Source of the DNA: Phycisphaerales bacterium
GTDB lineage: Bacteria > Planctomycetota > Phycisphaerae > UBA1845
Direction: 5' to 3'
DNA length: 64,000 nt
Assembly (NCBI GenBank): GCA_013140575.1
Contig: JABFSN010000122.1
Coordinates: forward strand, 17,411 to 81,410
Below are positions 8,063 through 17,508 of this stretch, piece after piece. A model generated the notes under the pieces. The model saw only the letters and a list, made by a program, of their open reading frames with translations, had not been told where the DNA came from and made no database searches. Each line of letters starts with the position of its first letter. The stretch's first letter is position 1. The position numbers and the translations under genes were made by a program.

Positions 8063-10618
8063 ATGAAACGCAAACGTAGTTGGCTCAACCGATCGAGTGC
8101 CGTGGTGATGGCGGCCTGCATGGCGCTGACCGTCGGGTGTCCGCTGTTCAGCCCACCACCGGCCGGTGACACGAACGACAACACCGAGAACGACAACACC
8201 GTGGGCGACCCGATCCCCGACGACAACGGGAACGACAACGCGCCGCCGGTGGACATCGAACCGGCTGAAATATCCGACGTGCTGGCGGGATTCGTCACAT
8301 CCGCCACGGGAGGACAGGTGGACCTCGATGACTTGCGCGTCGGGGACGAGATCGTGCTGTCGCTGCCCGACAACGCATCATCGCTGTCGCGGCAGGTCGC
8401 GGGTGTGTGTACGTGCGCGTGGTCGGTGGATCCGGCGTCGGCGGGCGTGTTCACTCCGGCCGACGAGTGTACGACGACGTATCGGGTGGCCAATCCCGGG
8501 CCGGCGACCCTTCGCGTCGAGCAGACGTGCAACGGCAATACATTCGCGTTCCTGGCGGGGTTGACTGCCCAGGACGTCGAACCGGCGGGAATCCCCGTGG
8601 CCGACGCGGGCGACAATCAGACCGTGGACGAGCGTTCGGCCGTGATGCTGGACGGCACGGAAAGCGGTAGTTCGAGCGGGTTGCCGGTGACGTTCTTGTG
8701 GGCGCAGACGGGCGGCCCCACCGTCGTCCTTGCCGATGCCGCGGATTCGACCGCGTCGTTCACCGCGCCCCTTGTAGATTGTCCGCAGACCAATACGGTC
8801 GCGCTGACGTTTGAACTGACGGTGACCGAGGGCGATAACAGCGACACGGCCTCCACGATCGTGACCGTGCGTAATATCGACAACTGTTCGCCGCCCGGCG
8901 GGGGCGGCGGCGGCGGAACGCCCGCCCCACCTGCGCCCCAGGTCTGCACCGTGGAAAACCAGTTGGTGAACTGCAACGACAATAATGCCTGCACCGACGA
9001 CCGGTGCGAGAACTTCGCGTGCGTGCATCCTCCGGTGGCCGACACGGTCACGTGCAACGACAACAACATCTGCACGGACGACGACGAATGCGCCGCCGGA
9101 GTGTGCGTCGGCACGCCCCGTTCGTGTGCCGAGTTTAACAATCTGAATAACTGCATCGTCGGCGTGTGCGACACCGAGACCGGCGAATGCGAAACGGGGA
9201 TGGCGCCGGCCGGTACGACGTGCAACGATTCAAGCATCTGCACCACGAACGATCAATGCAACGCGGCGGGCATGTGCGGCGGCGCCGATGTGGACTGTTC
9301 GGCGTTCACCGACGCGTGCAACGTGGGCATGTGCAACGACGGCGGGAAGCCGCAGTCGGGCGGTGAAGTTGGCGGGTGTTTTGCCCAGCCGGCCAATCAA
9401 GGCGCCACGTGCAGCGACGGCGATGTATGCACGACGAATGATCAGTGCAATGCCGGCACTTGCGGCGGGACGCCCGTCGCGGAGTGTTGCACCACGGTCG
9501 AAGACTGCGGCGACGACAACATGTGCACCGACGACGTGTGCATGAATAACATGTGTCAGTATCCCGACAACAATACCCCCTGCAACGACGGCGATTCGTG
9601 CACGAATGACGACGCATGCGCCACCGGCGAATGCGGCGGCACGCCGGTCGACTGTTCCCAATTGACCAACGCGTGCAACGTCGGCGTCTGCAGCGGCGGC
9701 GAGTGTTCCGCGGAGTCGACCAACGATGGCGGCGCCTGCAACGACGGCAATGCGTGCACCACCGGCGACGTCTGCAACGCGGGAGCGTGCGCAGGCACGG
9801 CCGTTGACTGTTCGAATCTAAACGACGCGTGCAGCGTGGGCGTCTGCAACGGCGGCGTCTGCGGCGAAATGCCGATTAATCAGGACGGCGCATGCGACGA
9901 CGCCATGGTCTGCACCAATAACGATCACTGCAACGCCGGCAACTGCGTCGGCGACCTGATCGGCGGCTGCCAGGCATGCGACGGAAATGAAGACTGTCAG
10001 GACGGCAGCGACTGCACGACGAACACCTGCGTCGGCGGAATGTGCCGGGCCATGCTGCTGTGCGCCGAGGCGTCGCACAACAGCGTCGGCGGCGGACCGA
10101 TCTGTAACGGCACGGTCGTCGAACTGCACGTCTCGCCGACGTCCCCCGGTTCCGGTTGGACGTACAGTTGGAATTGCAACCCGGCCATCATTCCCATCGA
10201 CTCGCTACTGACGGCCAATCCGAAAGTTCTGGTCACGGAGACGACGAATTGCACGATCACGATTACAGTCAATAACGGCATGGGCACCATGGTCTCGGAC
10301 ACCACCAACATTCCAGTTTCCGCCAACGCCGCGCCGTTCCCGGTGGTGACGAATTCGACGTTCCCGGACGCACCGGTCTGTCCCGACGAGCCCGTGCAAC
10401 TGACCGGCCCGGGCGGTTTCGTCAGTTACGGGTGGAAGTGCTTCCGGGGCAGTCCGGACAACCCGTTCGTGTCGACCGAGCAGAATCCGGTCTATAACGC
10501 GCCGACCGACAGTGACTGCTGGCTTTCGGTGTTCAATGGCACGTGCGAAGGCACCAACGTCACGATCGTGCAGGTACTCGATCCGGGCGATGAAGGCGCC
10601 AACGCGTGCGTGCCGTAG
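8063..10618 (+). CDS. Large cysteine-rich repeat lipoprotein
   Basis: An 851-residue exported protein starting at the ATG at 8063 (AAAGGA lies about 12 nt upstream). A basic start and hydrophobic stretch end in 'ALTVGC' with Cys26, a plausible lipobox. Next comes an Asp/Asn-rich linker, a PKD/REJ-like beta domain (about 175-275, beginning 'PVADAGDNQTVDE'), a poly-Gly linker, then a long array of repeats of the form C-x-D-x(2,3)-C-T-x(2)-D-x-C from about residue 300 to 660, and two Ig-like beta domains at the end. Similar Cys-rich repeats occur in myxobacterial and planctomycete surface proteins. The role is probably structural or adhesive; no enzyme motif was seen. Confidence 0.82.
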   Translation: MKRKRSWLNRSSAVVMAACMALTVGCPLFSPPPAGDTNDNTENDNTVGDPIPDDNGNDNAPPVDIEPAEISDVLAGFVTSATGGQVDLDDLRVGDEIVLSLPDNASSLSRQVAGVCTCAWSVDPASAGVFTPADECTTTYRVANPGPATLRVEQTCNGNTFAFLAGLTAQDVEPAGIPVADAGDNQTVDERSAVMLDGTESGSSSGLPVTFLWAQTGGPTVVLADAADSTASFTAPLVDCPQTNTVALTFELTVTEGDNSDTASTIVTVRNIDNCSPPGGGGGGGTPAPPAPQVCTVENQLVNCNDNNACTDDRCENFACVHPPVADTVTCNDNNICTDDDECAAGVCVGTPRSCAEFNNLNNCIVGVCDTETGECETGMAPAGTTCNDSSICTTNDQCNAAGMCGGADVDCSAFTDACNVGMCNDGGKPQSGGEVGGCFAQPANQGATCSDGDVCTTNDQCNAGTCGGTPVAECCTTVEDCGDDNMCTDDVCMNNMCQYPDNNTPCNDGDSCTNDDACATGECGGTPVDCSQLTNACNVGVCSGGECSAESTNDGGACNDGNACTTGDVCNAGACAGTAVDCSNLNDACSVGVCNGGVCGEMPINQDGACDDAMVCTNNDHCNAGNCVGDLIGGCQACDGNEDCQDGSDCTTNTCVGGMCRAMLLCAEASHNSVGGGPICNGTVVELHVSPTSPGSGWTYSWNCNPAIIPIDSLLTANPKVLVTETTNCTITITVNNGMGTMVSDTTNIPVSANAAPFPVVTNSTFPDAPVCPDEPVQLTGPGGFVSYGWKCFRGSPDNPFVSTEQNPVYNAPTDSDCWLSVFNGTCEGTNVTIVQVLDPGDEGANACVP

Positions 10619-10679
10619 CGTAGTCTGAATACGAATCGATCCCGCCGGCGACCACAGCGCCGGCGCGGCTGCCGAAATG

Positions 10680-10723
10680 TGCCCCGCGCGATCGACCCCG
10701 GCGTCCGCGGGGCATTTCTATTT
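10680..10723 (+). terminator. Rho-independent terminator
   Basis: TGCCCCGCG (10680-10688) pairs perfectly with CGCGGGGCA (10706-10714), followed by TTTCTATTT. It lies about 60 nt after the stop of the Cys-rich lipoprotein gene and before the end of the convergent TPR gene. Confidence 0.7.
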
Positions 10724-10750
10724 CCCTCCGTCGCCGGATGGCGACGGCGT

Positions 10751-12541
10751 TTAGTCGTGGCGGAGTGGCTTCCGCGCGCGATACAATTCGCGCCGGCTCT
10801 GCAATTCGTTCAAATACCCGCGCTGCGCCGAATCCTGCTCCACAATCACGATGGCCTGTTCCGCGTACGACATCGCCTTGTCGAACCGGCCGGTCTCGGC
10901 ATACGCGGCCGCGAGGGTGTCCAGAAACCGCGGCGACTGATACATCGTCTTTTCGCACAGCCGCTGTGCCAGCCGCACCGCCGTTTCGCCGTCGCGGCAT
11001 TCAGGACGTTGCGACGTGGCCAACAACCACGCCAGATTATTAGTCAAGTCGACGTCTTCCGCCTGCTTTTCCAGACCGTCGCGAAACGCAGTCGCCGCTT
11101 CCGTGCAGCGGCGGGCCGCGGCATACCCCATTCCCAAATAATTGAAAGCCGCGGCGTCCGTCGGATGGAATCGCACGGCCTGTTGAAACGTCGCAATGGC
11201 CTCCGTCGCATTGCCCGCCCGCAGTTGAATCAACCCCCGATGAGTTAATGCCCCTATGTGCGTCGGGGCGAGCTCCAACGTCCGTTCGATTTCGAGCTCG
11301 GCCGCGGCGGCATTTCCAGCGCCGGCATGGGCGGACGCTAGTTGATAGTGCGTCTCGGCATCGGCCGGTTTCAACTGCACCGCCCGTTCCAGATAACCGA
11401 CCGCATTGGTGAATCGCCCGCGGCGCACCAGAAACGTACCCAGTCCGACGAGGGCCTCGACGTTACCGGGTTCGTCCGCGAGCACCAGCTCCCATTGCGT
11501 GTATGCGTCCTGCGCTCGACCGATTTTGGCGAATAACAGTGCCAGGTGATGGCGGGCCTGGGAATAGGCCGTACGCAACTCGACGGCGCGCTGCAGGTGT
11601 TTGATGGCCTCGTCGTCGCGCCCGAGGACGGCCAACTCCGTGCCCACCAGAAATTGATGTATCGCGGAGTCGGGCTTGACGGCAAGCGCCTGTCGATATT
11701 CCAACAGGGCTTTCTCGTGGTCGGCCGCGGCCGCGTACGCACCTCCGCGGCGCAGTTGCCACTCGCTGCCCACGCCTTCCTTCGTCAGCTCGTCACGGAC
11801 CGGATCGTGAATCGATCCACCGGGCGGCAGTGCGGCCGCCCGGGCTTCGGCGATCGCCGCCGCGCTTTCCTCGCCCCGTTGCCGGTGCACCGCCGCCAAC
11901 AGTGTGTGGACCTCGCGGTCGTTCGGGTCCAGCCGTTCAGCTTCGCGTAAATGCGCCAGACATGCCGCTATGTCGCGGTTGATCAGTGCCGACCGGGACA
12001 ATCCCAGATGGACGTGGGCGTTATTCGGGTCCAGCCGCAGGCTCTCGCGGTAGTGCCGATCCGCGTCGATAACTTGACCGGCGGACAACAACGCGTCTGC
12101 AAGGCGAATGCGCGCGGGCAGGTACGTCGGATTCAACCGGACCGCGCGCTGCAGCAGGTCGGTGGCTCGGCCCGGATCGGACTGCAAGAGCGCACAGCCC
12201 GCAAAATAGGGCCAGCGGAAATCATCCGGCGCCAATTCCGCGGCACGATCGTAGCAGATGATCGCCTCCGCAACGAATTCGTGCACCTCCAACGCAGCCC
12301 CCAGTCGGCCCCACGCCGCGGCCGATCGCAATTCGTTCACCACCGCGTTCCGCCGATCGATGATGCGATCGACGACGGCCGATTCCAGACCCGACACGTC
12401 GGGGAACGGGGGCGGATTTCCGGCCGGCAAGTCTTGCCGGTTGCAGCGCGCCAAGACGATCAGCAGCGGCACGCCGATGACGATCCGTCGCAGCGGCACC
12501 CGGAACGAACGACTGCTTCGGGCGGCTATTCGGGTCGCCAT
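10751..12541 (-). CDS. TPR-repeat protein, membrane-anchored
   Basis: A 596-residue protein built almost entirely of tetratricopeptide repeats (about a dozen, for example 'HLGLSRSALINRDIAACLAH' and 'AAAFNYLGMGYAAARRCTEA'). Its N-terminus is basic with one hydrophobic segment (IVIGVPLLIVLA) before Cys. The residue before that Cys is Arg, so a classical lipobox is absent and a signal anchor is more likely. The ATG at 12541 is preferred; it overlaps the end of the upstream ASPIC/UnbV gene by 16 nt, indicating translational coupling. TPR plus CRTAC/ASPIC pairs recur in Planctomycetota, and the TPR protein probably works with its partner at the cell surface. The exact role is unknown. Confidence 0.83.
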   Translation of the reverse strand: MATRIAARSSRSFRVPLRRIVIGVPLLIVLARCNRQDLPAGNPPPFPDVSGLESAVVDRIIDRRNAVVNELRSAAAWGRLGAALEVHEFVAEAIICYDRAAELAPDDFRWPYFAGCALLQSDPGRATDLLQRAVRLNPTYLPARIRLADALLSAGQVIDADRHYRESLRLDPNNAHVHLGLSRSALINRDIAACLAHLREAERLDPNDREVHTLLAAVHRQRGEESAAAIAEARAAALPPGGSIHDPVRDELTKEGVGSEWQLRRGGAYAAAADHEKALLEYRQALAVKPDSAIHQFLVGTELAVLGRDDEAIKHLQRAVELRTAYSQARHHLALLFAKIGRAQDAYTQWELVLADEPGNVEALVGLGTFLVRRGRFTNAVGYLERAVQLKPADAETHYQLASAHAGAGNAAAAELEIERTLELAPTHIGALTHRGLIQLRAGNATEAIATFQQAVRFHPTDAAAFNYLGMGYAAARRCTEAATAFRDGLEKQAEDVDLTNNLAWLLATSQRPECRDGETAVRLAQRLCEKTMYQSPRFLDTLAAAYAETGRFDKAMSYAEQAIVIVEQDSAQRGYLNELQSRRELYRARKPLRHD

Positions 12542-14274
12542 TGACCGGAACCCTTCGCAACGCTGATCCGCTGATTGGCGGGTACATCCGAAATGGAGTC
12601 CGTCGTGCCGTCGGGCCATCGAATGGCGAGGCGATCGACCCTAATCGCGGATCCGAGACCGAAATGCACACGCGGATCATTGCTGCACAGATAACTGTAG
12701 GCGACACGCACCTCCCGCCGCAGCCGGCGGTCTCCAATCCAGACATCGAGAACCGCGCCAATCGCCGTTCTTCGCAGTCGTGAATCCATCGCCCGCACGG
12801 TCAACCAGTTGCCCCGTTCGTATTCATTCAAGAAAAGTCGCGCCGGCCCGCCGCCATTCGTAATCAAGACGTCCTGATCACCATCATTATCGACATCGCC
12901 GACGGCCAATCCGCGGCCGACTTCCGCCCGTCCGCAGATCGGACCGGCGCCGCTGCTGGCGTCGGTGAATCGTCCGCCGCCGTCGTTTTCAAACAACTGA
13001 TTCGGTTCCGCGTATCCCTGCCAGTGCGCCGGCACGGCGGCGCCCGGATGAACCAGTCCGCGGCGCACACGCCCATTGACGGCCAGCAGATCCAAATCGC
13101 CGTCGTCATCGTAATCGATAAAGGCAGTGCCAAACCCGGTGAACGGAATGCTGGGGGCCGCCAGACCGGCAACGACGCTGCGGTCCTCGAACAGACCGCC
13201 GCCAAGGTTCACGTATAATGTGTTCTGCTCGCCGGTTAGATGGGTGATGAACAGGTCCATATCCAGATCGCCGTCGACGTCGCCGACGGCTATGCCCATG
13301 TTCGCCTCGGCCTGGCCGAATAGATTGACGGCCACGCCCATCGCCATTCCGCGATCTTCAAACGTGCCATCGTGGCGGTTGATCCACATCTGATTGGGTT
13401 GCCCGTCGTTCGCCACAAAAACGTCCGGCCAACCATCTTCGTCGAAGTCGCCGCAGACCACGCCCAGGCCCCGCAGCGCGGCCGACGCAATGCCGGCACC
13501 CTGACTGACGTCGGCAAACGTGCCGTCGCCGTTATTGCGGTACAGCGCGCTGGTCGTCCCATGAAACAAATGGGGACCGGGATATTCCCTGCGCCCCGCG
13601 TTATCAAACGCCTTGACCGACGGATCCAACGCGACGTAATGGGTGACGAACAGATCAAGATAATCGTCGCGGTCGTAGTCAAAAAACGCCGCAGATGCTC
13701 CCCATTGATCTTCCTGAATCCCGGCGGCGGCGGTGATATTGGTAAACGTCGCGTCCCCGTTATTCCGGTACAGCGCGTCATTGCCCACGTTGGTCACATA
13801 GACATCCTCGTCCCCGTCGTTGTCTATATCGCCGATGGCCACGCCCATGCCGTACCCGGCATCGCCCAGTCCCGACGAATCGGTCGCATCGACGAACCGC
13901 GGACCCGCGTCCTGCCGATACAAACGATTGCGCAACGGCGGCAGCCCCTCGTCATCAGAATGCGTCCGTGCCCCGTTGATCAGGTAGATGTCCAAATCGC
14001 CGTCCTGATCCATGTCGAACAACGCCCCGCCCGCGGCCATGCTCTCGGGCATGTAATAGTCGGAACCCTGCGGACCCGATCCCACGTCATGGACGAATGC
14101 AAGACCGACCGATTCCGTCACCTCGCGGAATCCGTGCGCGACGTCCTTGACTAAACCGGCGTCCCGCAAACTGTCGGGTGCGTCTTCGCCCTTGGGTGTC
14201 GAGGATCTCGAACACGCATTCCAGCCAATCAGGATGCTCGCAAAACAGGCCGGCATCCACGCGCGCGACGCCAC
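12526..14274 (-). CDS. CRTAC1-like FG-GAP/ASPIC-UnbV protein
   Basis: Exported beta-propeller-type protein with FG-GAP/VCBS calcium motifs (for example 'DMDQDGDLDIYL', 'DIDNDGDEDVYV', 'DVDGDLDMDLFI') through most of its length. A C-terminal ASPIC/UnbV domain ends 'IRWPDGTTDSISDVPANQ'. The start is uncertain. The GTG at 14274 gives a 582-aa protein with a short signal region ending 'LIGWNAC', a possible lipobox; an ATG at 14256 lies inside the same region, and the frame stays open to 14490. No clear ribosome binding site was seen. It overlaps the downstream TPR gene by 16 nt. Confidence 0.82.
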   Translation of the reverse strand: MASRAWMPACFASILIGWNACSRSSTPKGEDAPDSLRDAGLVKDVAHGFREVTESVGLAFVHDVGSGPQGSDYYMPESMAAGGALFDMDQDGDLDIYLINGARTHSDDEGLPPLRNRLYRQDAGPRFVDATDSSGLGDAGYGMGVAIGDIDNDGDEDVYVTNVGNDALYRNNGDATFTNITAAAGIQEDQWGASAAFFDYDRDDYLDLFVTHYVALDPSVKAFDNAGRREYPGPHLFHGTTSALYRNNGDGTFADVSQGAGIASAALRGLGVVCGDFDEDGWPDVFVANDGQPNQMWINRHDGTFEDRGMAMGVAVNLFGQAEANMGIAVGDVDGDLDMDLFITHLTGEQNTLYVNLGGGLFEDRSVVAGLAAPSIPFTGFGTAFIDYDDDGDLDLLAVNGRVRRGLVHPGAAVPAHWQGYAEPNQLFENDGGGRFTDASSGAGPICGRAEVGRGLAVGDVDNDGDQDVLITNGGGPARLFLNEYERGNWLTVRAMDSRLRRTAIGAVLDVWIGDRRLRREVRVAYSYLCSNDPRVHFGLGSAIRVDRLAIRWPDGTTDSISDVPANQRISVAKGSGQWRPE

Positions 14275-14850
14275 GGCACCGCGGCCACGGCTTGAACCGC
14301 CCGTCGTGGCGCAACCTATCGGGACCGTGACTCGTTTAATGCTCCCCACGACCACGTCCGTATGGTACGTTCCGACGAACAACCCGGATACGCCCGGCGC
14401 CGACCTAAGGACGCTACGTCGTCGCGTAGGGTGACGGCCGATACTCGCTTCACGCGACCGCGCGCGCCGAGCTCGGCGGCCCGGCCGCATTCCGCGTCAT
14501 CGGCGACGACCGCCAAACCAATCCTACAACGCTATGACAATTCCAGGCACGATCGACGAAATCTGCACCGTGCGGCACAGAAATCTTCCCAGCCCCAGCG
14601 GGGCGAAAGATGGGACGGCAGGAGGCGTGCTCATAGCGTTGTGTACTAAATAGTACCACGGAATGAGGAAACCGATTCCATCGGGACGCGTTTTTCTTCG
14701 CCCGTAGGGCGCGCGGTCTTAGCCAGGGGCTTCAGCCCCTGGATCGGATTCCCTGTTCCTTTCCGCCCGGAGGGCGGACGAAACTCGGTTTCCCTTTTGG
14801 GTGTTCTTATTTAGGGGATGGAACTCGGCGGACAAACGGCTGCGGATGAC
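14275..14850. other. Intergenic region with repeat element, no gene seen
   Basis: Between the ASPIC/UnbV gene and tRNA-Thr. It holds the inverted-repeat-bounded element at 14526-14642 and, near 14700-14790, short GC-rich imperfect palindromes of the 'cagccCCtgg' kind. No open frame has family-like composition. Confidence 0.55.
14526..14642. repeat. 117-bp element bounded by 12-bp inverted repeats
   Basis: ACAACGCTATGA (14526-14537) and its exact complement TCATAGCGTTGT (14631-14642) flank the element. The inside segment 14537-14580 matches 17227-17270 at 41 of 44 positions, and a second block (AGCCCCAGCGGGGCGAAAG at 14591) recurs at 17451. It looks like a non-autonomous mobile or REP-like sequence. 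It encodes nothing. Confidence 0.6.
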
Positions 14851-14922
14851 AGCCGACGATGGGAATCGAACCCACAACCCCGGCTTTACGAAAGCCGTGC
14901 TCTACCGTTGAGCTACGTCGGC
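14851..14922 (-). tRNA. tRNA-Thr (anticodon CGT)
   Basis: A 72-nt cloverleaf on the minus strand. The acceptor arm GCCGACG pairs with CGTCGGC, with discriminator T and no encoded CCA. The anticodon stem CGGCT/AGCCG encloses the loop TTCGTAA, giving anticodon CGT (codon ACG). The T arm GGTTCGAATCC is canonical. It is flanked by repeat-rich DNA and no integrase gene adjoins it. Confidence 0.93.
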
Positions 14923-15722
14923 GACCGCCGCCCGATCGATAGGATCGGGCGCGCCATATTCTACGCCATCGCCCGTAAAATCAACATCGGCCGGCGGTGG
15001 TCAGGGTGCATCCCAAATAGTGTGGCAAAAACCTGGTTGCCCACGGCGGTCTCAATGTGGCACGGGCGTCTCCCCCGTGATGTTACTGTGGCACGGGCGT
15101 CTCGCCCGTGATGTTTTCGAATCAACTCTCCACTCCACCTCGTTTGCAGCTCCCAATAGGATGAACACGCCGCGACCACCCTGCTTCGCGAAGATGCGTA
15201 TCCGGCATGCGCTTCCGCCCCGGCGGGGCGGCGGACTGTAGCCACGGGTGGAGCGAGGCGCAGCATCGCGCAACCCGTGGATTCGGTTCCGCATGAAATC
15301 CCGCCCCGGCAGGGGCGGAGGAGCCGCCGGAATCGCTCAGCACCTACCCCCGCCCGGGCGACTTCGTGTGCAGCGCGGCGCGAATTATCCAATGGCCCCA
15401 CCCTGAATGGGATGCACCCATCGGTTGCAGTCCCCGAACCAGCCGCGCTCCATCGCTTGCCGCACCACGGCGCGGACCCTACCATCCAACCGACCAACCA
15501 TGGCGCTGGTGATTTGGTCGTGGGTAGCGTTGCGAACCCTGAATCACAGCCGCGGGCGCAAGCCCGCGGACGCTGAAAACGCGGGCCACCTTGCGCATTC
15601 CAATCGCCGGGCGTGCGCTCGGGGCGCTGAAACGGCTGGAATACGCTGGACACATACGCCGATTTGGACCGGTGCATCAACTTAATCTGCCAATCGGTCC
15701 TACCGTCATCGATCCTCCCCGG
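14923..15722. other. 800-bp intergenic region with short hairpins, no gene seen
   Basis: No supported gene. Two tandem copies of a small hairpin (GGCACGGGCGTC...CCCGTG) occupy 15058-15112, each followed by ATGTT. Further short GC palindromes occur around 15215-15330. Open frames here are arginine- or proline-rich by-products of base composition. The upstream in-frame extension of the methyltransferase ORF (from 15591) falls in this region. Confidence 0.5.
15058..15112. repeat. Two tandem GGCACGGGCG hairpins
   Basis: GGCACGGGCGTCTCCCCCGTG followed 30 nt later by GGCACGGGCGTCTCGCCCGTG; both can fold, the second with a perfect CACGGGCG/CGCCCGTG stem. Related palindromes occur in the 178-bp elements and near 41020 and 51958. 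Confidence 0.6.
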
Positions 15723-16742
15723 ATGCCGCCCACCCGTTTTCAGGGCAGCAAACGCAAACTGGCCGGCTGGATCGTCGGGCAAATCGCCGGGCTGCATTTC
15801 GACACCGTTCTCGATGCGTTCGGCGGCACGGGGGCGGTCGCGTTTGAATTCAAGCGCCTCGGAAAATGCGTCGCCTACAACGACCTGCTGCGGTTCAACC
15901 ATTGGATCGGCACGGCCATCATTGAAAACGGGACCGACCGCCTGACCCGCGCCGACATCGACGCCGTCCGCACCATCGACCCGTCGCGGACCTACGACGA
16001 TCTGATCGCCCGGACCTTCGCCGACATCTACTTCACCGACGACGAAAACCGGTGGCTGGACGTCGCGGTCCAGAACATTTCCGCCATGTCAAACCGCCGC
16101 CGCCAGGCATTGGCCTGCTACGCATTGTTCCAGTCCGCGCTGGCCAAGCGCCCCTACAACCTGTTTCACCGCCGCAATCTGTACATGCGCAGCGCGAACG
16201 TGACCCGCACGTTCGGAAACAAGGTCACCTGGGATCGGCCCTTCGACCTGCATTTCCGGCGCTTCGCCGAACAGGCCAACGCCTGCGTCTTCGACAACGG
16301 CCGGCCGTGCCGCGCGCTGAATAGGGATGCGTGCGACGTGCCCGGTTCGTTCGACCTGGTCTACATCGACCCGCCCTATGTCAACGCCCGCGGTACCGGC
16401 GTCGACTATCACCACTTCTACCATTTTCTCGAGGGGCTGGTGGACTATCCCCGATGGGCCGAACGGATTGATTACGCATCGCGGCACCGCCGGCTGTTGC
16501 CCATGGAATCACCCTGGACGTCGCCCTCGACAATTCACGCCGCCTTCCGCCGCGTGTTCGAGCGCTTCGCCGATTCCATCCTCGTGGTGTCCTATCGCAG
16601 CGACGGCGTTCCGACCATCGACGAATTGCAGGCGATGCTGAAACGGTGCAAGCGCGATGTTCGGGTCATCGAGCACGCCCGCTACCAATACGTGCTCTCC
16701 ACCAATCGCCGTTCGCACGAGGTGCTCCTGATCGGATGTTAG
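15723..16742 (+). CDS. Orphan D12-class DNA adenine N6-methyltransferase
   Basis: A 339-residue Dam/D12-family enzyme that methylates adenine N6 in a specific duplex site using S-adenosylmethionine. Motifs in order: 'RFQGSKRKL' at the N-terminus (the FxGxK element), motif I 'DAFGGTGA' (residues 31-38), and catalytic motif IV 'DPPY' (216-219). No restriction endonuclease gene adjoins it, so it looks like an orphan. Target specificity is unknown. The ATG at 15723 is placed just before the first family motif; GTG 15672 and upstream in-frame codons to 15591 are alternatives. It sits between two repeat-rich stretches, consistent with acquired DNA. Confidence 0.82.
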   Translation: MPPTRFQGSKRKLAGWIVGQIAGLHFDTVLDAFGGTGAVAFEFKRLGKCVAYNDLLRFNHWIGTAIIENGTDRLTRADIDAVRTIDPSRTYDDLIARTFADIYFTDDENRWLDVAVQNISAMSNRRRQALACYALFQSALAKRPYNLFHRRNLYMRSANVTRTFGNKVTWDRPFDLHFRRFAEQANACVFDNGRPCRALNRDACDVPGSFDLVYIDPPYVNARGTGVDYHHFYHFLEGLVDYPRWAERIDYASRHRRLLPMESPWTSPSTIHAAFRRVFERFADSILVVSYRSDGVPTIDELQAMLKRCKRDVRVIEHARYQYVLSTNRRSHEVLLIGC

Positions 16743-16767
16743 GCTATGTTTCGAAACTGTATTCCCG

Positions 16768-16945
16768 CTAGTGTTCCGTCGCAGCTAATGAATCGGGTCG
16801 GGTGGCACGGACAACGGTACTCCGTTGTCCGTGTGAAACTCGCCAGCGCGTCGAAATCGCAGTCGAGGCCGAAAGTCGGAGACCACGGGCAAGCGAGTAC
16901 GCTTGCCCGTGCCACCCCGAAAAATTAGGTGTGACGGAACACTAG
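16768..16945 (+). repeat. 178-bp MITE-like element, copy 1
   Basis: Begins CTAGTGTTCCGTC and ends GACGGAACACTAG, a 13-bp perfect terminal inverted repeat. The interior holds two strong hairpins, one built on ACGGACAACGG/CCGTTGTCCGT and one on CACGGGCAAGCG/CGCTTGCCCGTG. It shares its terminal CTAG with copy 2. No coding capacity. Confidence 0.75.
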
Positions 16946-17119
16946 TGTTGTGACGCAGATTAAGTTTCGGGTCGGGTGGCACGAACAACGGTACTCCGTT
17001 GTCCGTGTGAAACCCGCCAGCGCGTTGAAATCGCAGTCGAAGCCTAAAGTCGGAGATCACGGGCAATCGAGTACGCTTGCCCGTGCCACCCCGAAAAATT
17101 AGGTGTGACGGAACACTAG
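16942..17119 (+). repeat. 178-bp MITE-like element, copy 2
   Basis: Same length, orientation and hairpins as copy 1, with scattered substitutions (for example the left end reads CTAGTGTTGTGACGCAG). The two copies abut head to tail through a shared CTAG at 16942-16945. Confidence 0.75.
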
Positions 17120-17272
17120 GACGCGAGAAGCGGCGCCGACAATCTCCGGGCGTTCTAACCCTCACCCTGCCCTCTCCCTGGAAGGGAGAGGGGTTTTGAG
17201 ACGTAGCCTGGTACTAAAACGCTTCCACAATTCCAGGTACGATCGACGAAATCTGCACCGTACGACACAGGG

Positions 17273-17375
17273 CCCTTCCCAGCTCCGGAGCCCCGGAGAA
17301 CCCTTCCCAGCCCCGGAGCCCCGGAGGGCCCTTCCCAGCCCCGGAGCCCCGGAGGGCCCTTCCCAGCCCCGAAGG
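17273..17375. repeat. 28-bp tandem repeat, about 3.7 units
   Basis: Units begin CCCTTCCCAG at 17273, 17301, 17329 and 17357, exactly 28 bp apart, each containing CCCCGGAGCCCCGGAG. The last unit is partial and runs into GAAGGGGCGG. Confidence 0.75.
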
Positions 17376-17390
17376 GGCGGCAGTCAATAG

Positions 17391-17428
17391 CCGGGGGTGT
17401 CGTCCGCGACAGCGGACGACACCCCCGG
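17391..17428. repeat. Perfect 17-bp hairpin
   Basis: CCGGGGGTGTCGTCCGC (17391-17407), loop GACA, then the exact complement (17412-17428). There is no T-tract on either side, so it is not an obvious terminator. It lies inside the expanded repeat copy. Confidence 0.75.
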
Positions 17429-17508
17429 AATCATCCCCTACGCAAATACCAGCCCCAGCGGGGCGAAAGCAGGGATGGCAGGACTCGTGTTCACGGCATT
17501 GCATTACC

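Larger units (their letters stand above)
17227..17483. repeat. Expanded copy of the 14.5-kb repeat
   Basis: Its left block 17227-17270 matches 14537-14580 at 41 of 44 bases, and its right block (from about 17449) matches the 14589 block. Between them, about 180 bp of tandem repeats and a hairpin replace the 8 bp present in the first copy. No gene. Confidence 0.55.

Noticed and set aside
14818..15111. A plus-strand frame reading 'SRRWESNPQPRLYESRALPL'
   Set aside because: This text is the antisense translation of tRNA-Thr, a known false-gene artefact.
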